Shown piece by piece: positions 1-11,779 of a stretch of DNA of 64,000 nt. The DNA is taken from the NCBI GenBank assembly GCA_949775045.1, contig OX459095.1, positions 26,024,978 to 26,088,977 on the forward strand. Direction: 5' to 3'. Origin of the DNA: Metridium senile. Lineage: Eukaryota > Cnidaria > Anthozoa > Actiniaria > Metridiidae. The notes under the pieces are model-generated. The model saw only the letters and a list, made by a program, of their open reading frames with translations. It searched no databases and was not told the DNA's origin. Position 1 is the stretch's first letter; the number at the start of each line of letters is the position of its first letter. The position numbers and the translations under genes were made by a program.

Positions 1-106
1 TTCTTGTTCATAAAATTATTTTTGATTTAGAGTCAACTATTTTTTCATGTGAAAAAGATGTTTCATGCTCTATGACTATATGAACATTTGATCTTTCAGC
101 CTTTAG

Positions 107-286
107 GAACTTGCCATTAAAGAAATTAAACATCATGCAGAGAAGCCTGGCACAGCGTTACATGATTATATATATGATACACAGACGGTCTATTGCCTGC
201 GGAAGAAACATGGCAAAAAATCATTCAAAGAGTTTTCGAGGGTCTACAGTCTGCTCGATTTTAATGAGACATTCTTAAGAGAATGA
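107..286 (+). CDS. 3'-terminal coding exon of an unidentified gene (partial)
   Basis: A 59-codon open frame runs from a plausible splice acceptor (pyrimidine-rich stretch ending cctttag at 101-106) to a TGA at 284-286. An AATAAA signal follows at 294-299, eight bases after the stop. The frame is closed by an in-frame TAG just before the acceptor, as expected for a spliced terminal exon. The peptide is basic and hydrophilic (AEKPGTALHDYIYDTQ, then a CLRKKHGKKSFKEF stretch, ending NETFLRE). I do not recognise the family. The rest of the gene would lie left of the window. The frame was chosen for its protein-like composition; the other two frames give less convincing peptides. A chance open frame remains possible. 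Confidence 0.4.
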   Translation, partial: ELAIKEIKHHAEKPGTALHDYIYDTQTVYCLRKKHGKKSFKEFSRVYSLLDFNETFLRE

Positions 287-1990
287 CCGAGGGAATAAAG
301 CGACAACGATTAGAAATGTTTTTCTTCACGCATAGCCATGTATCACATGTCAAAATGTCCGTAAAAGCATGGTGTTTTCGAATTAATCCACTGCTACGTT
401 TTTGATAGGGTTTGTTTAATTTTAAATATAGCCCATATTGTAACTTGACATGTAAATTTGGGCACAATGTCTCTTATAATTTAAGTGATCAATCCGTTCG
501 CTTTCAACTCAGAAAATACTTATACTTTTGCACTGAAAGTAGATCAATATCATTAAATAAGGTCAATAAAGATTGGGCTAGCTGTATCCAGGGCTACCTT
601 TTTTACTTTTCTGAAAATATTTCGAGAAAAGATCCAAAAACCACGATTTTGAGGTCTTATTTCTGCCTGTTTGTATGGACTGACACGCGCGCTGTCAGAC
701 ATGAAACGTACCTGCATGTTTTTTGCTTTTATCATTTTTTTGCTTTTATCATTTTTTGCTTTTATCATTTTTTTCAAACCTCTTATCAAAACGTCTTATA
801 AATACCCCATGCAGATCTAAAGAAATCTATTCAAAATATGCGTTGAGCATACTATGTAAACGAGGCGTATTTTTATTTTTATTAATATTTAATATATATT
901 TGTTTGTTCAATGGTCGGTTAATTAGTTGCTTGCTTGTTTTTTCTTTGGCTCGTGAATTCGTATGTTTTTCTGTTTGTTAATACTAGCTTAATAAACCAC
1001 CTTGCAAGATTCAGTGACGCTTTAGACCCAATTGTAGCCGCCCGGGGGAATTTTGAAAATACTCCTTAAGGATAACAGAAATGTTTTTTAAAAAGGGCGT
1101 ACGCGTGCATGAGCTATTTTCAACTCCTCATTAAAAATACCATAAAACACAAAACGAAAAAAGCACGCGAAAACCAATGATATTTCCCTTTTTCGATATC
1201 GTAAACGATACCGAGAAACGTCAAACTTCTACATTTCATTTTCAATACCCTAAAAGATACCAAATCGATGATTTTTACCCCATAGAGATACGACGAGCAT
1301 ACTGCGCAATGTAGATGTTTTTATCCAAATACGCGTTTTAATTATGATTTTCCCATATTTGTTTTCTTTCAATTCAATTTTAAAACTTATACTTCTTTTT
1401 GAATTAATAACATAAAAATGGAGGTCACTGTCTTCGTTTTTAAGATATTGGCACAAACATTCCAAAATCTCCTCGCCATCTTCCTTTTCTATTATAAACG
1501 AAATTATCCTGTGGTGTTCCTCAGGTGTCCCTCAATGGCCCTAAACACCTTTAATGAAGTATAAAAATGGAACAATTTATAAATATATGAATGTATGTAT
1601 GATAGAATACATGATACATACAAAATTAATAATAAAATTATCAAATATATAATTACTGCCATATTATTTGCAAATATACAGATGGAATTTGTTTCTTACG
1701 TTTTCATTTTTCTACAGAAATACAAGCAATAGTTTATTCTACGACCATGCACATTCATTCCAACTGGACATCATATCGTATGTTTTTAATCTATAGACAG
1801 CTGGTGTTAGTTTTGATGTGAAAGAAAGAAAACTATCTATGGATACTAGGCCAATATTTGATGTATTGACTTTATTGACAATTCATGGCAGGAACTTCTT
1901 CGAGTGTGTCAATTGTACATGTCAAAGAACAGTTGAAAACCAGTCATTGTCAACTAAAGTCGAATCGAATCTTATTATAAAATCTCTATT
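287..1990. other. AT-rich intergenic DNA, no gene seen
   Basis: Between the terminal exon and the TTGA-type array I see only AT-rich sequence. A short triplicated 'gcttttatcatttttt' motif lies at about 724-772. Open frames in this stretch are short, start at non-ATG codons or have no recognisable composition. Confidence 0.6.
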
Positions 1991-1991
1991 G

Positions 1992-2106
1992 ATTGAATAA
2001 TTGATTGCTCTATTGATTAAATGATTGATCGATTAGATTGATTAATTAATTAATTAATTAGATTGATTGATTGAATGATTGATCGATTATATTAGTCGAT
2101 TGATTG

Positions 2107-2141
<35 letters not shown>

Positions 2142-2287
2142 AAATGATTGATCGATTAGATTGGTTGATTGATTGATTGATTGATCGATTACATTGGTTG
2201 ATTGGCTGACTGACTGATTGACTGACTGACTGACTGACTGACTGACTGATTGATTCCTCAATTGACTAATTGATTGATAGATAGATA

Positions 2288-2338
<51 letters not shown>

Positions 2339-2340
2339 GA

Positions 2341-2410
<70 letters not shown>

Positions 2411-2470
2411 GAATTGATTGATTGATTGATTGAAGAATTGATTGATCATAATTGACTTATTGGTTGATTG
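1992..2470. repeat. Degenerate TTGA/TGAT tetranucleotide array
   Basis: About 480 bp made almost entirely of ATTG/TGAT tetranucleotides, with interspersed ACTG blocks (about 2206-2250), GATC variants and periodic 'GAAGAATTGATT' interruptions near 2336, 2408 and 2432. The Ser/Gln/Asn-rich open frames on the minus strand here are translations of the repeat, not genes. Confidence 0.95.
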
Positions 2471-3111
2471 GCTGATTAATTGGTTTATTGCTAGAAATTT
2501 TGAATGAATAATTGTCTTATTGATTGACTTCTGGTTTATAAAGTGATTAAAAAGTGGTTGATTAATTGTTTTTTTATTTATGTGTGAAATATGCGCAAAA
2601 TACTATAAAATTGCAATTTCTAATAGGCATTCACGCTGTGCGATTTGTATTGATGAACGATGGTTGATTCACGGATTCCCTTCAAACCTATGTGAAGGAA
2701 TACCCAATCATTTAGGAATTGCGGCCACATGGCTTAAAGCGAAAAATATTGCTTTACAAACAATTAAGCCCAGGGGTATTAAAGCCACAAATACTGCAAT
2801 TCCATGAAATAGTTTTCGTCTGTGAACTTATGGCCCACCTGTAAACCTCTATTTATAAATCAAGGTAAGCTAAGGAGGTTTTTATAAAGCTTTATAAGAA
2901 CTAGAAATGAAGTAATTTTTACCAATTGCTGACGAACTAGATCAAGTTATCAATCAGTCTAGGATCAATTACTGTGCATTTCGTGCAGCCCTTACAAAAT
3001 GCGTAGGTCGCAATAATTAATGGAAAGACAAGTGCTCCTCACTTACAAATGGTACTGATGCCCAAAAGGCCATTAATAATGCTATTTCCGATGATACACA
3101 GTTAACAAAGC
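2471..3111. other. Upstream region of the GPCR gene
   Basis: Non-repetitive, moderately AT-rich DNA. No coding exon is recognised; an open frame of about 75 codons at 2580-2807 has no family resemblance that I can see. This stretch would hold the distal promoter of the GPCR at 3155. Confidence 0.5.
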
Positions 3112-3120
3112 TATATAAAA
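3112..3120 (+). promoter_or_regulatory. TATA box candidate of the GPCR gene
   Basis: A TATATAAAA match lies 35 bp before the ATG at 3155. If used, transcription would start around 3140-3150 and leave a very short 5' leader. A match of this size also arises by chance in AT-rich DNA, so this is suggestive only. Confidence 0.4.
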
Positions 3121-3154
3121 CAACCTGTTCAAACTTACAAATCACGTATTTGCC

Positions 3155-4306
3155 ATGACCAACCAAACTCTCAACATCACCTCGGGTGGACCACCAAAGT
3201 TCTTCGAGCCAAAGGCCTCGTTCTGTGTCCGTTTGGTGGTGTTTAGTGTCGTGATATTTTCATCTCTCGTTGGTAATTTTGTGGTTGTAAAAGCCTATCG
3301 CCGCCAGCCGCATATTAAGAAGCCGTTTACATACTTGCTAGTTACAAACTTAGCCATCGCAGAGCTCGTCGGTACTGTATGCCTACCTTTCTTCCAAGTC
3401 TACGATGAGTTGATGACCTGGCCGTTTGGAGACACAATGTGCCGTCTCGTAAATGCATTCATGTTGATATCATACTTTGTGATCCCTTGGTCTCTCGCCA
3501 CCATCGCTTGGCTAAGATGCAAAGCCTTCTCTAATGGACAGTTGCTGAATGTTTCAGGTCGACTCACCGGTGCTATTCTATTGCTAATGTGGATCTTGGG
3601 AACTGTCATTAGCGGACCAACGTACATCTTTGCCAAGCAGATTAAAAGTCCCTACGATTCTCACTCGTATTGGTGTATAGAGCTTTTACCAGGCGATACG
3701 TTAGCGACGTTTCCTTCTCACAACTTAACCAAGTACTACTTCGCACGGTTCATATTGAACTTCGCGCTTCCAGGGGTAATCATCGTCCTTGGTTATGGTG
3801 GCGTCGCGATGAAGCTAAAACGACATCTTACAACCAAGAAGTGTGTTTGCTCGCCAAGTAACACACAAATGACAAGTGTGATTGAGCTAGACCCCGAACT
3901 GCCCGCGGTTAAAGAAGAATCGCCACCAGCACTAGAAGAACTTGATACTATCAATCATATAACACGCACTACAGCAACTGAAAGAACCCAGTCAAGACAA
4001 GATAAGGATAAAGACATGGAGAACGACTTACTCAGGATGATTTACATCATCATCGTCATTTACTTAGCTTGCTATATACCCTACCAAACTATCTTTTTGA
4101 TGGAGTACTTTTGGAACGAAGCCTGGATGAAGTCAAAGTACTACGTGATGGTCAGAAAGTATATCTATTTGATGACATGCTTCCCTAGTGCGTTACATCC
4201 GATATGTTATGGAACAATGAGTAAATTTTATGCACGAGCCTTCTCTACTCTTATTCTTTGCAAGAAAAACAGGAAACGGCCTGTGGTTAGCAATATCTCG
4301 CCGTAA
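3155..4306 (+). CDS. Intronless orphan class A GPCR, neuropeptide-receptor-like
   Basis: A 383-residue single-exon seven-transmembrane receptor. The N-terminus carries two N-glycosylation sequons (N3, N7). TM1 has the family GN pair (G40-N41, FSSLVGNFVVV). TM2 reads LVTNLAIAELVG, with Glu70 where Asp2.50 is usual. Cys96 before TM3 pairs with Cys174 in the second extracellular loop. The DRY box is replaced by W-L-R-C (only Arg121 kept). TM6 reads YLACYIP (306-309) in place of CWxP, and TM7 reads HPICY (348-352) in place of NPxxY. The third inner loop is long and charged, and the tail is short and basic. The start has a good context (gccATGa) and a TATA-like box 35 bp upstream. Intronless class A receptors are common in cnidarians. 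The ligand cannot be read from the sequence; the overall pattern fits peptide receptors better than amine receptors, with modest certainty. Confidence 0.9.
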   Translation: MTNQTLNITSGGPPKFFEPKASFCVRLVVFSVVIFSSLVGNFVVVKAYRRQPHIKKPFTYLLVTNLAIAELVGTVCLPFFQVYDELMTWPFGDTMCRLVNAFMLISYFVIPWSLATIAWLRCKAFSNGQLLNVSGRLTGAILLLMWILGTVISGPTYIFAKQIKSPYDSHSYWCIELLPGDTLATFPSHNLTKYYFARFILNFALPGVIIVLGYGGVAMKLKRHLTTKKCVCSPSNTQMTSVIELDPELPAVKEESPPALEELDTINHITRTTATERTQSRQDKDKDMENDLLRMIYIIIVIYLACYIPYQTIFLMEYFWNEAWMKSKYYVMVRKYIYLMTCFPSALHPICYGTMSKFYARAFSTLILCKKNRKRPVVSNISP

Positions 4307-4603
4307 TGACTACTCATTTCACAGATACATAGGCATGTTTTCAAGAACGACTGATAATAGAAAATAAGACTGACAATGTGTTACCAAGACGACTACTACT
4401 TGTTCCAAAAAAGTCAAATACAAACGTGGAATAGAGGAGAAGCACTATAGAGTGGTTTTAGTTCGTGTAAACAGGATCTTAGAAGATGTAAATAGTTATG
4501 AAACACAATGGAGAAATACATAAAACTGATACAGCGACAAGAACGACTTGAAAACGTCAAGGCTTTCAAAGCCATTTTATAGAAAACACGGCAATATGAC
4601 TAG

Positions 4604-4990
4604 ACAACAACAACAACAACAACAACGCCGGCGACGACAGCTACGACAACAACAACAATAACAACAATAAATTAAAAACGACAACCAAGACAACAAAATA
4701 ACGACGACAACAGCAAAGGCACCACAAAACAACAACAAAACAACGACAAAAACAACAACAACAATAATAACAACAACGACGACAGCAACGACAACAATAG
4801 TTAATTAAAAACAACGACAACTAAGTCAACAAAAGCAATATCGAAAATATTAAAGATAGCAATAATAACGACAAAAACAATAACAAGGACGACATTACAA
4901 ATCAACTAAACAACAACGACAACATTAACGACAGCAATTACGACAACGAAAACAACAGCAATAACAACGACGACATTACGCAAAAGGACA
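4604..4990. repeat. Degenerate (CAA)n / (CGA)n microsatellite
   Basis: CAA-rich trinucleotide repeat with ACG and AAT variants, about 300-700 bp after the GPCR stop. It contains an AATAAA at 4666-4671 that could serve the GPCR transcript. Confidence 0.9.
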
Positions 4991-5417
4991 ACGAAAAATC
5001 GACAACATATGTAAATATTACGCGAGATAAAAGTAAGCAAGATAAAAGTTAGAGAAGAGAATTAGAGAAGAGTGAATTACTGTATATAAGCCGATTAACA
5101 TTTATGAATATATCACATTTGTGATACCTTGATGCAAGTGAAGTGCTTTGCTTTTCCATATCAGCTATTAAATTTTTGCTGACTTATAACATATATAATC
5201 ACGTATTAACGTACTTGAGATAATGCGATGAAAACAAAAAAAGCAGACTATATCGACAAATAGACTAACATTGAATTAATAGAAAAGTAGGTAAAACCAA
5301 AACATAAACAATTATGAAAAAAAAAAAAATGAAAAATAATAATATATAAAAGATAATATTCAATAATAAACACGCGTGCATTAAAACATCTATATCAGAA
5401 TTATATCAGAATTATAT

Positions 5418-5558
5418 AGTACAAATATTATACCCGTGAAACAAGTAGTATTAGTATTAATTACTGCTAATTAAACAATCGAAAACAATAGAACTAGCAT
5501 AAAATATTACTATTTAGTACTATTTATGTTTCACGCTTTTAATGTTTGTACTCTATTT
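5418..5558. mobile_element. MITE-like inverted repeat, family E, copy 1
   Basis: Imperfect inverted repeat. The left arm starts TAGTACAAATATTA and the right arm ends TTAATGTTTGTACTCTA. Related sequence occurs at 21238-21308 (one arm) and 47922-48066 (both arms), so this is a dispersed family rather than a chance palindrome. Confidence 0.65.
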
Positions 5559-5559
5559 A

Positions 5560-6156
5560 AATAATTTATAATATAAATAATAAATAGTAATTATATCATA
5601 TTTATTTCTTTGATATCTAATTATGTAAGAATAGAATTTTGCATCTATGATACCAAATCACTTGATATAAAGAAGGGACCTCGCACTCTTTTTGACAGGC
5701 GTAGTAAGAGATATTCTTGTTTTGTTAAGCGAGTCAAAATATCATCTAATTTCGCCGACTTTAAGGCGACATTTCCGTCAGCAATAGAATATACAGCTGT
5801 AGTTAAAAATAAACAAAAACAATAACATCTCGTAAATTAGTATTTATTAGTGGGTAAAGGAAGATGCTTTTTTTCAAATTAAAATAACAAAACAAATATG
5901 TGTGGGAAAACAGTCCTCTAGTTGTGTCAACGGAACTCACCATTCTTTTTTTCAAATTAACCTGTAATACTTAATCTTTCTCTATCTTCTGATGATGTCG
6001 GCGTCCGACGAAAGCTGAAGATTAAAGAAATAATAAATCACAGTAGTACATGGCCTCAAACCTTCTCTTATTATACCCATTATACCCACAATATGCTACT
6101 GAAGGACAACTTTAATATTATTAATATAGTAATTAGCATATTATTATTACACTTTT
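5560..6156. other. AT-rich intergenic DNA, no gene seen
   Basis: Contains a 71-codon open frame at 5610-5825 that I cannot assign to any family, and a 'gatgtcggcgtccgacgaaag' stretch near 5994 that looks like dispersed-repeat sequence. Nothing else is supported. Confidence 0.45.
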
Positions 6157-6620
6157 AATCATAACTATTACAATTTCCTCGAATCTGATTGGTTGACAGA
6201 CTGCTCTATTTTCCACTAATCAATCTTGTTTTTGTAATCGGACAGTGTAATCGGACAGTTGGCTGTAATCGGACAGTTGTTATCGGACAGTTTTATGAGC
6301 CAATGATTTTACTGCTTTCAGATTAATCAACCAATCACTGAATTGATACAAATCACTATAGCAACGAAAATTATTCTCAAAAAATTAGTTTTTTTCAAAA
6401 AAGGGAGGATTTTTTCATTTTTATTAGAAACCCCACACATTTTTCTCTGAAATTGTAATAGTTATGATTAATTGGTAATCAAACTTTGTGTCGTCCAATT
6501 CTGTCTGTAATCATACTCGTGATAAACAAATCGGACTCCCGCTACGCGGTCGTCCGATTTTGTAATCACTTGTATGATTACAGACCGAATTGGACTCCAC
6601 TCAGTCCAATTACCATCATA
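6157..6620. mobile_element. Nested palindromic MITE-like elements
   Basis: TAATCATAACTATTACAATT at 6157-6176 is inverted at about 6453-6473, enclosing about 275 bp that includes three 'gtaatcggacag' motifs. A second palindrome, about 6475-6620, has arms reading CCAATTCTGTCTGTAATCAT and ATGATTACAGACCGAATTGG. No transposase is present. Confidence 0.65.
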
Positions 6621-7819
6621 TATTATTATATTTTATATTTCAAATTATATCATATGTTTAGATTAATATATTTTATAGTTAGTGTGATGCTGTACATGTA
6701 GGCTTTACTGACTTGATAAAGATGATGATGATAATGTGCTAGATGATATAAGCATTAAATCTTATATAAAAAAAATTGTAGTTTAAAGAAAAGATAAAAT
6801 TATTCCCAAAAGTTGCCAGCCACCTTAGTGTCCATGTAAGAGCCAGGCAGAACCGGGCAAGAGGTAATAAGCCTCAAATCACAGAATTAGCTCACATTTG
6901 GTGCATAGATAGTGGTTGGTGAGTAAAGTATGTGGTACAAGTCTGGGAGCAAAACGGTTTTTCTTGCAAACGGTTGCATAATAATGAAGTTACTCACCCC
7001 TCTCGGTTTTGGGCCATTTTCAGCCAAAACATGAATTTTTAACCCAAACTTTGAATTCTCATAAAACTATAAAACAACCTCAAACAAAATGATATCTCTG
7101 CTGTCTATCAAAGGGACTTTGGGCTCTCCTACGATGTACATTGCAATATTTTCCCATAAGGGTGGTTGCCAACGCAACATCCAGAAGGGGATGAGTTTAT
7201 CACTTTTACAATCACACCTCATTTTGGGGTATTTTGTGAGTGGATATCCTCCCATGATCAACAAATATTTGGGATATTAAATATGTTTTTCACAGTCGAG
7301 TAACAAACATACTCATTTTCAAAAAAACATATTTTAGAAGATTTCGAAATAAAAAAATGAAACACACAATCACCTCAAAAACATAAAAAGGTCAAATAAT
7401 TACAATTAATATATTCTAAATGAAAAAGGGAAATTATGAAACAAACAGGTGTACAAAGCATGCACACGCACGTTTTATGATATGACGTTTTACTCTACTC
7501 CATGGTAACTAGTCGTCGAATCAGATTGACTCTGCAAAATAAGGCACGGTTACAAAGTTAACAGTGTCTCGCAAGCACGGCTAACGGATGATCTGAAGGG
7601 AAGTGTCGTTGAAAATCGCTCATTATTATATAACATATAGTGGTATACCGAGTGATATCAACTAGATAAAAAGCCTATCCTAGTCATGAAGATATTATTG
7701 ATATCACACATGTGTGATATCACTCTCAACCAATCAACTTTCAGTATTGTAACGAAACCATTGTTTGGTAGTAAAATATTTTTTTGATTTGCTTCTATCT
7801 GTTATATAATAAACAGAAC
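6621..7819. other. Intergenic DNA, no gene seen
   Basis: No coding feature is recognised. Overlapping open frames at 7067-7280 on both strands are short and not family-like. A small palindrome around 7700 (gatatcacacatgtgtgatatc) lies near the next MITE-like element. Confidence 0.5.
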
Positions 7820-7955
7820 ATTACATGTGCGCTTGGAAATATGAATTTTATCTTCTCGTGTTGAAAAGATATCCCACTCATTCGCTGCGCTCACTCGTGG
7901 GATATCTTATCAACACTCGAAGATAAAATTCATATCTCCGCGCGCCCATGTAATA
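7820..7955. mobile_element. Palindromic MITE-like element
   Basis: Long hairpin. ATTACATGTGCGC and ATGAATTTTATCTTC on the left are matched by GAAGATAAAATTCAT and GCGCCCATGTAAT on the right, around a loop containing 'CATTCGCTGCGCTCACTCG'. No coding capacity. Confidence 0.75.
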
Positions 7956-8079
7956 TCCTCTATATATCTATGATTTCGAGAGGTCTGACTCGGGATCCGT
8001 GAAAATTTTGCTGGTTTCTTGACAGAAGGATCATAAATCTATGGTTCTGAGGGGATTTTGAAGGCAAATAATATAATAA

Positions 8080-8482
8080 AAATAATATATACTTATTTAT
8101 ATAGCGCTATTACAAAGCTCATAGCGCTTTACAGTATATATGTGGAGGACTTATCGGACTGCTGTAAATCAGCAGCTTACAATCATGAGTATGGTTAGTG
8201 AATGCCTCCGAGACCTAACTGTTGTACCGGGAGACAATCCCCTACTCTTTGCGAACATAGCACAACAGGATCTTTAACGTTAACGTCCACCTTATATAGG
8301 ATTAGAGTGTAGGCAGACGAGACCTCCGGCTTTACGTCCTTATCCGAGAAGACGAGGCCCTGAGAGAGTGAAGTGTCTTGCCCAAGGACACAACGTAATC
8401 ACTCGGGCCGGGAATCGAACCCAGACCAATAGGCCCGGAATTCGGTACCCTGACCACTAGACCATCACGTCTAGATGCCGGA
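8080..8482 (-). mobile_element. tRNA-derived SINE (minus strand)
   Basis: Read on the minus strand, the head at about 8480-8400 has a tRNA-like A box (TGGTCTAGTGGTCAGGG) and B box (GGTTCGATTCC). A central domain follows (GTGTCCTTGGGCAAGACACTT, then CTCGGATAAGGACGTAAAG), and then a tail with 'gtaaagcgctatgagc' ending in AT-rich sequence. Its total length of about 400 bp is typical of a full SINE. Part of the central domain recurs at 23590-23715. The open frame at 8332-8613 is a translation of this element. Confidence 0.8.
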
Positions 8483-8499
8483 GGGGACTGGAGGGGATC

Positions 8500-9010
8500 G
8501 GAGCTGGAGTGACCAGCCTTTCCACATTTAAGTACAGGTGGGCAAACATTAATAGCTCTTTTAAGAGCATACATATTAAAATGTGTAGGAGAACCGGTAT
8601 ATTGTAATATCACAGTAAGGCATTTTTTTTTAGATTCATTTGGAAAAACACTTTGGATGGCACAAGCTTGTCATCCAACGAATTTTCCAAACGAACCCTA
8701 GAAACTATTTCAATTCATATTTATAATGCAATTTCTCCTGTATTGTGTATTTTGAGCTGAAACTTTGCACTTTTATTAATATCAAGGTGGTCTTTCCGTT
8801 TCTGTGGTTTATTTTTAATAAGCTATCTGACTAAAGGGAGATGTGGTCACGTGACCTCTTAGTGCAAGTCGCTTGATTCATAAATTAAACCGCACATAGC
8901 TTCGCAATCAACTCCAAGAAAAACGATCAAAATTTTTATCGGTCGTGCATCGTCTTTTCACGTTCACTCCAAAAACCTTGTTCGAATGAGTGTTGTTTAA
9001 TTCTACTGGA
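8500..9010. other. Intergenic DNA, no gene seen
   Basis: No coding or RNA feature is recognised between the SINE and the duplicated palindromic element. Confidence 0.4.
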
Positions 9011-9044
9011 TATGTGCAACGGGCGCTCTGATTGGTTCCTTTAC

Positions 9045-9525
9045 TAAGCTATCAGCTCTTATAATTCAACAACAAATTTTCCTCCGCTCTCATTGGTCGA
9101 GGGGCGATCACATGACTTGATAGTGCCCGCCGCGGAGGGATACTATCAGCGCATAGTGCCCGCTGAGCTTTTCGTCCGCTTCGGAAAATTTTGTTGTTCA
9201 ATAATAAAAACAATAGAGCAGTTAAAATCTCGGGCATAATGCTGTGATAGTTGCCCTTGGAAACTGGATGTTCCTCAAAACTTCATAGTGCCCGCTGAGC
9301 TTTTCGTCCGCTTCGGAAAATTTTGTTGTTCAATAATAACAACAATAGAGCAGTTAAAATCTCGGGCATAATGCTGTGATAGTTGCCCTTGGAAACTGGA
9401 TGTTCCTCAAAACTTCATAGTCGCCCTCGAACTGCGTTCTCGGGCGACTATTTGTTTTTCTGAACATCCAGTTCCCGCGGGCAACTATCACAGCATAATG
9501 CCCTCGATTCAACTACTCTATTGTT
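9045..9525. mobile_element. Palindromic element with an internal 131-bp tandem duplication
   Basis: A unit beginning CATAGTGCCCGCTGAGC occurs at 9152 and again at 9283, nearly identical for about 131 bp. Sequence at about 9420-9520 is inverted relative to it (GAACATCCAGTT and GCAACTATCACAGCATAATG versus CATTATGCTGTGATAGTTGC and AACTGGATGTTC). The 9052-9237 open frame lies inside this repeat and is not a gene. Confidence 0.75.
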
Positions 9526-9529
9526 TAAA

Positions 9530-10350
9530 TAGACCGTGAGTAGAGAAGAAAACAAAATGGCGGCGCGTTTTGCCGAATTGACTGTGGACGAAAAATCAGT
9601 TGATTCTCGGATCCATCCCTACATGTAATATGTTACAAATAGTTTTAGTATTCTCAAGAAGGAATACAATTCTGAAGGACTATTATCTTGAGTCCTTTTG
9701 GTGCCGTGATGTTAGCTTTTAAGAGAATTCCTGTTATTATACTGATAAATCAGCTTAACAACAATAAATAAATCCATTTTTACAGCGAAATTACCTATTA
9801 GAATCTGAGATAAGGACTTTAGAAGTGTTGCTTCCTTTATCCTTTAATGTACTGCAATATGGCATTAGATAAATGCCCAAGTACTCAATGTAATGCAAAG
9901 TTAACGATAATCGCATCATTGAATTTTTTTTTTTCTTAGAACAAAATATGAATTAAGCCATTTGATTTAATCTTTGAATATTATTTCAAGAAGTGTGTTT
10001 ACATCTTGTGATATTTACTTTGACGTTTTGTGAGTTATTTTATTTTTGTTTTTTCGATGTACTCTGAGAACCAAAAGTATATGCATTTTAAGCCAAGGAA
10101 GCTTTGCCGTTTATGATTCGAAGTGAATTTTGCTTAAAGTACATCTTTGAATATGATTATATCCATTCACTGTTCACCCCCCCCCCCCTTTTTGAAAATC
10201 CTGGATCCGCCACTGTAGTTTAGATAATTTACATTGTAAAGGCCATTTTAAACGGGCCAAACATGTTGGACCAACATTGTGAAAGGACAAAACGAAAAGC
10301 ACTAATAGTGTCGGAGGTTCTCCCAGGAAGCCGACGGTCTTTCTTCACTC
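9530..10350. other. Intergenic DNA, no gene seen
   Basis: AT-rich sequence with a poly-C run near 10177-10187. No coding feature is supported. Confidence 0.45.
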
Positions 10351-10352
10351 TT

Positions 10353-10594
10353 AAGCCTGGTTCCCATATAATCGAGCTACGATCGCCAGGATCGCTGTGA
10401 TGGCGCTTTGGTTTTGTGAAATAATAAAAATATCACTGCTGACTAATGGTTAAAGCTTAAATTTGACGAAATAAACCTAAACATAAAAAATCAGTGTCGA
10501 TTTTGTTTAATCACAAAGAACTCTGAGCTATATTCTGGTGGCCAAACATGATTTTCGGGGATCACAGCGATCGTAAACCAGGCTCATCAATGGT
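10353..10594. mobile_element. MITE-like inverted repeat
   Basis: AAGCCTGGTTCCCATATAATCG on the left end is matched in inverse by CGATCGTAAACCAGGCT on the right, with 'ATCGCTGTGAT'/'ATCACAGCGAT' inside the arms. About 240 bp, non-coding. Confidence 0.7.
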
Positions 10595-11099
10595 GCATAA
10601 AGCTAATCAAAGCTACACAGATTGGACAGAAGCCGAAACAAATGTAGCCATTCTCTAAATTTAGAAAGACTATATATATAGTTGGAAAATTTGTACTGTC
10701 TTGTAGATAAGACAATTTTCTTGAAATGTAGCCACAGTGAAATGTATATATATATTCATAATTTTGCCTTTATTTTTAGAAACTGTAATTACATACAAAT
10801 CATTTTGAGAACTTTTTTGTTGGTGAAGAAGATTTAGAAATTGCTAAAGGTGATACTTGGTCGCCATTTTGAATTCTTATTGGACCGGAATGGCACCGGT
10901 AATTTCTGAATTTTGTTGCTTTATCTGTCCATTAGCTGGATCCATTTACTTTAATCCCAGCTTCGGCTTGAGTGATATAATCTACACAAATAATAAAAAA
11001 AAGATTAATAGAAATGTCATTAATTAAGCAACTTCGCGCATTCGTGCGCCATACATTTTTGATTGAGACAAACGAGGCAAAATTGTTTGGATATAATGT

Positions 11100-11262
11100 G
11101 TAGTCCGAAGTTTCAAATGTTTATAATGGCAAATTTAATCGATACTAATCAGCCAAAAGTGTTTGTGATTATCGATTTTCATCAAATATCGATATTAATC
11201 GATATTAATCGATACCAATTAATTAAATAAATCGATTAATACTATCGATTATTTAGTTACAC
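11100..11262. repeat. ATCGAT-rich degenerate repeat
   Basis: Cluster of TATCGAT/AATCGAT motifs (at least eight) in about 160 bp. Similar 'ACCAATCGAT' sequence appears at 26085-26165. Confidence 0.6.
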
Positions 11263-11528
11263 TGGGCTAAAGAAATTTAGAAGATATAAACTATATTACG
11301 GGCGAAATTATTACTCGTTTTAACGGACCATTCTAGTTAAACAGTTTATATCATTCTAAATGAAAAAGTGTTTGACTGCTTGAGAGATTAAAAAAAAACT
11401 AAGATAACCCTTAATTAAATGGGTTATGTTTAGTGAAATGTCAATGAAAATTGCAAGTGTTGTAAATTCTAGAAAGGATTTAAAGTGGTTTGTCGTAAAA
11501 AGGCTATTGACATATCAAACTGCACATT

Positions 11529-11739
11529 TTACAGCGCGACGCGCAAAAGTATCACGACTTTTAATATATTCGCATACTTCTATGCACGGACTTTATGCTG
11601 CGAAACGAGTTTTTACACGCCTTATTCGGTAAAATCAGACAACTTTACATCAAATGTGTCTGTTTAAAGTACAGACTCCCGTGCATAGAAGTATGCGAAT
11701 ACATTAAATGTGGTCATACTTTTGCGCGTCGCGCTGTTA
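11529..11739. mobile_element. Palindromic MITE-like element
   Basis: Left arm ACAGCGCGACGCGCAAAAGTA and right arm TACTTTTGCGCGTCGCGCTGT are exact inverses. The inner arms also match (CGCATACTTCTATGCACGG versus CCGTGCATAGAAGTATGCG). About 210 bp. The three short open frames here are repeat translations. Confidence 0.85.
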
Positions 11740-11779
11740 TAGGTTGCATTGTCGTCAATAAACAGCGAATCGAATGAAA

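Noticed and set aside
8400..8482. tRNA gene
   Set aside because: A and B boxes are present on the minus strand, but no cloverleaf with a proper acceptor stem closes and it continues into a SINE body.
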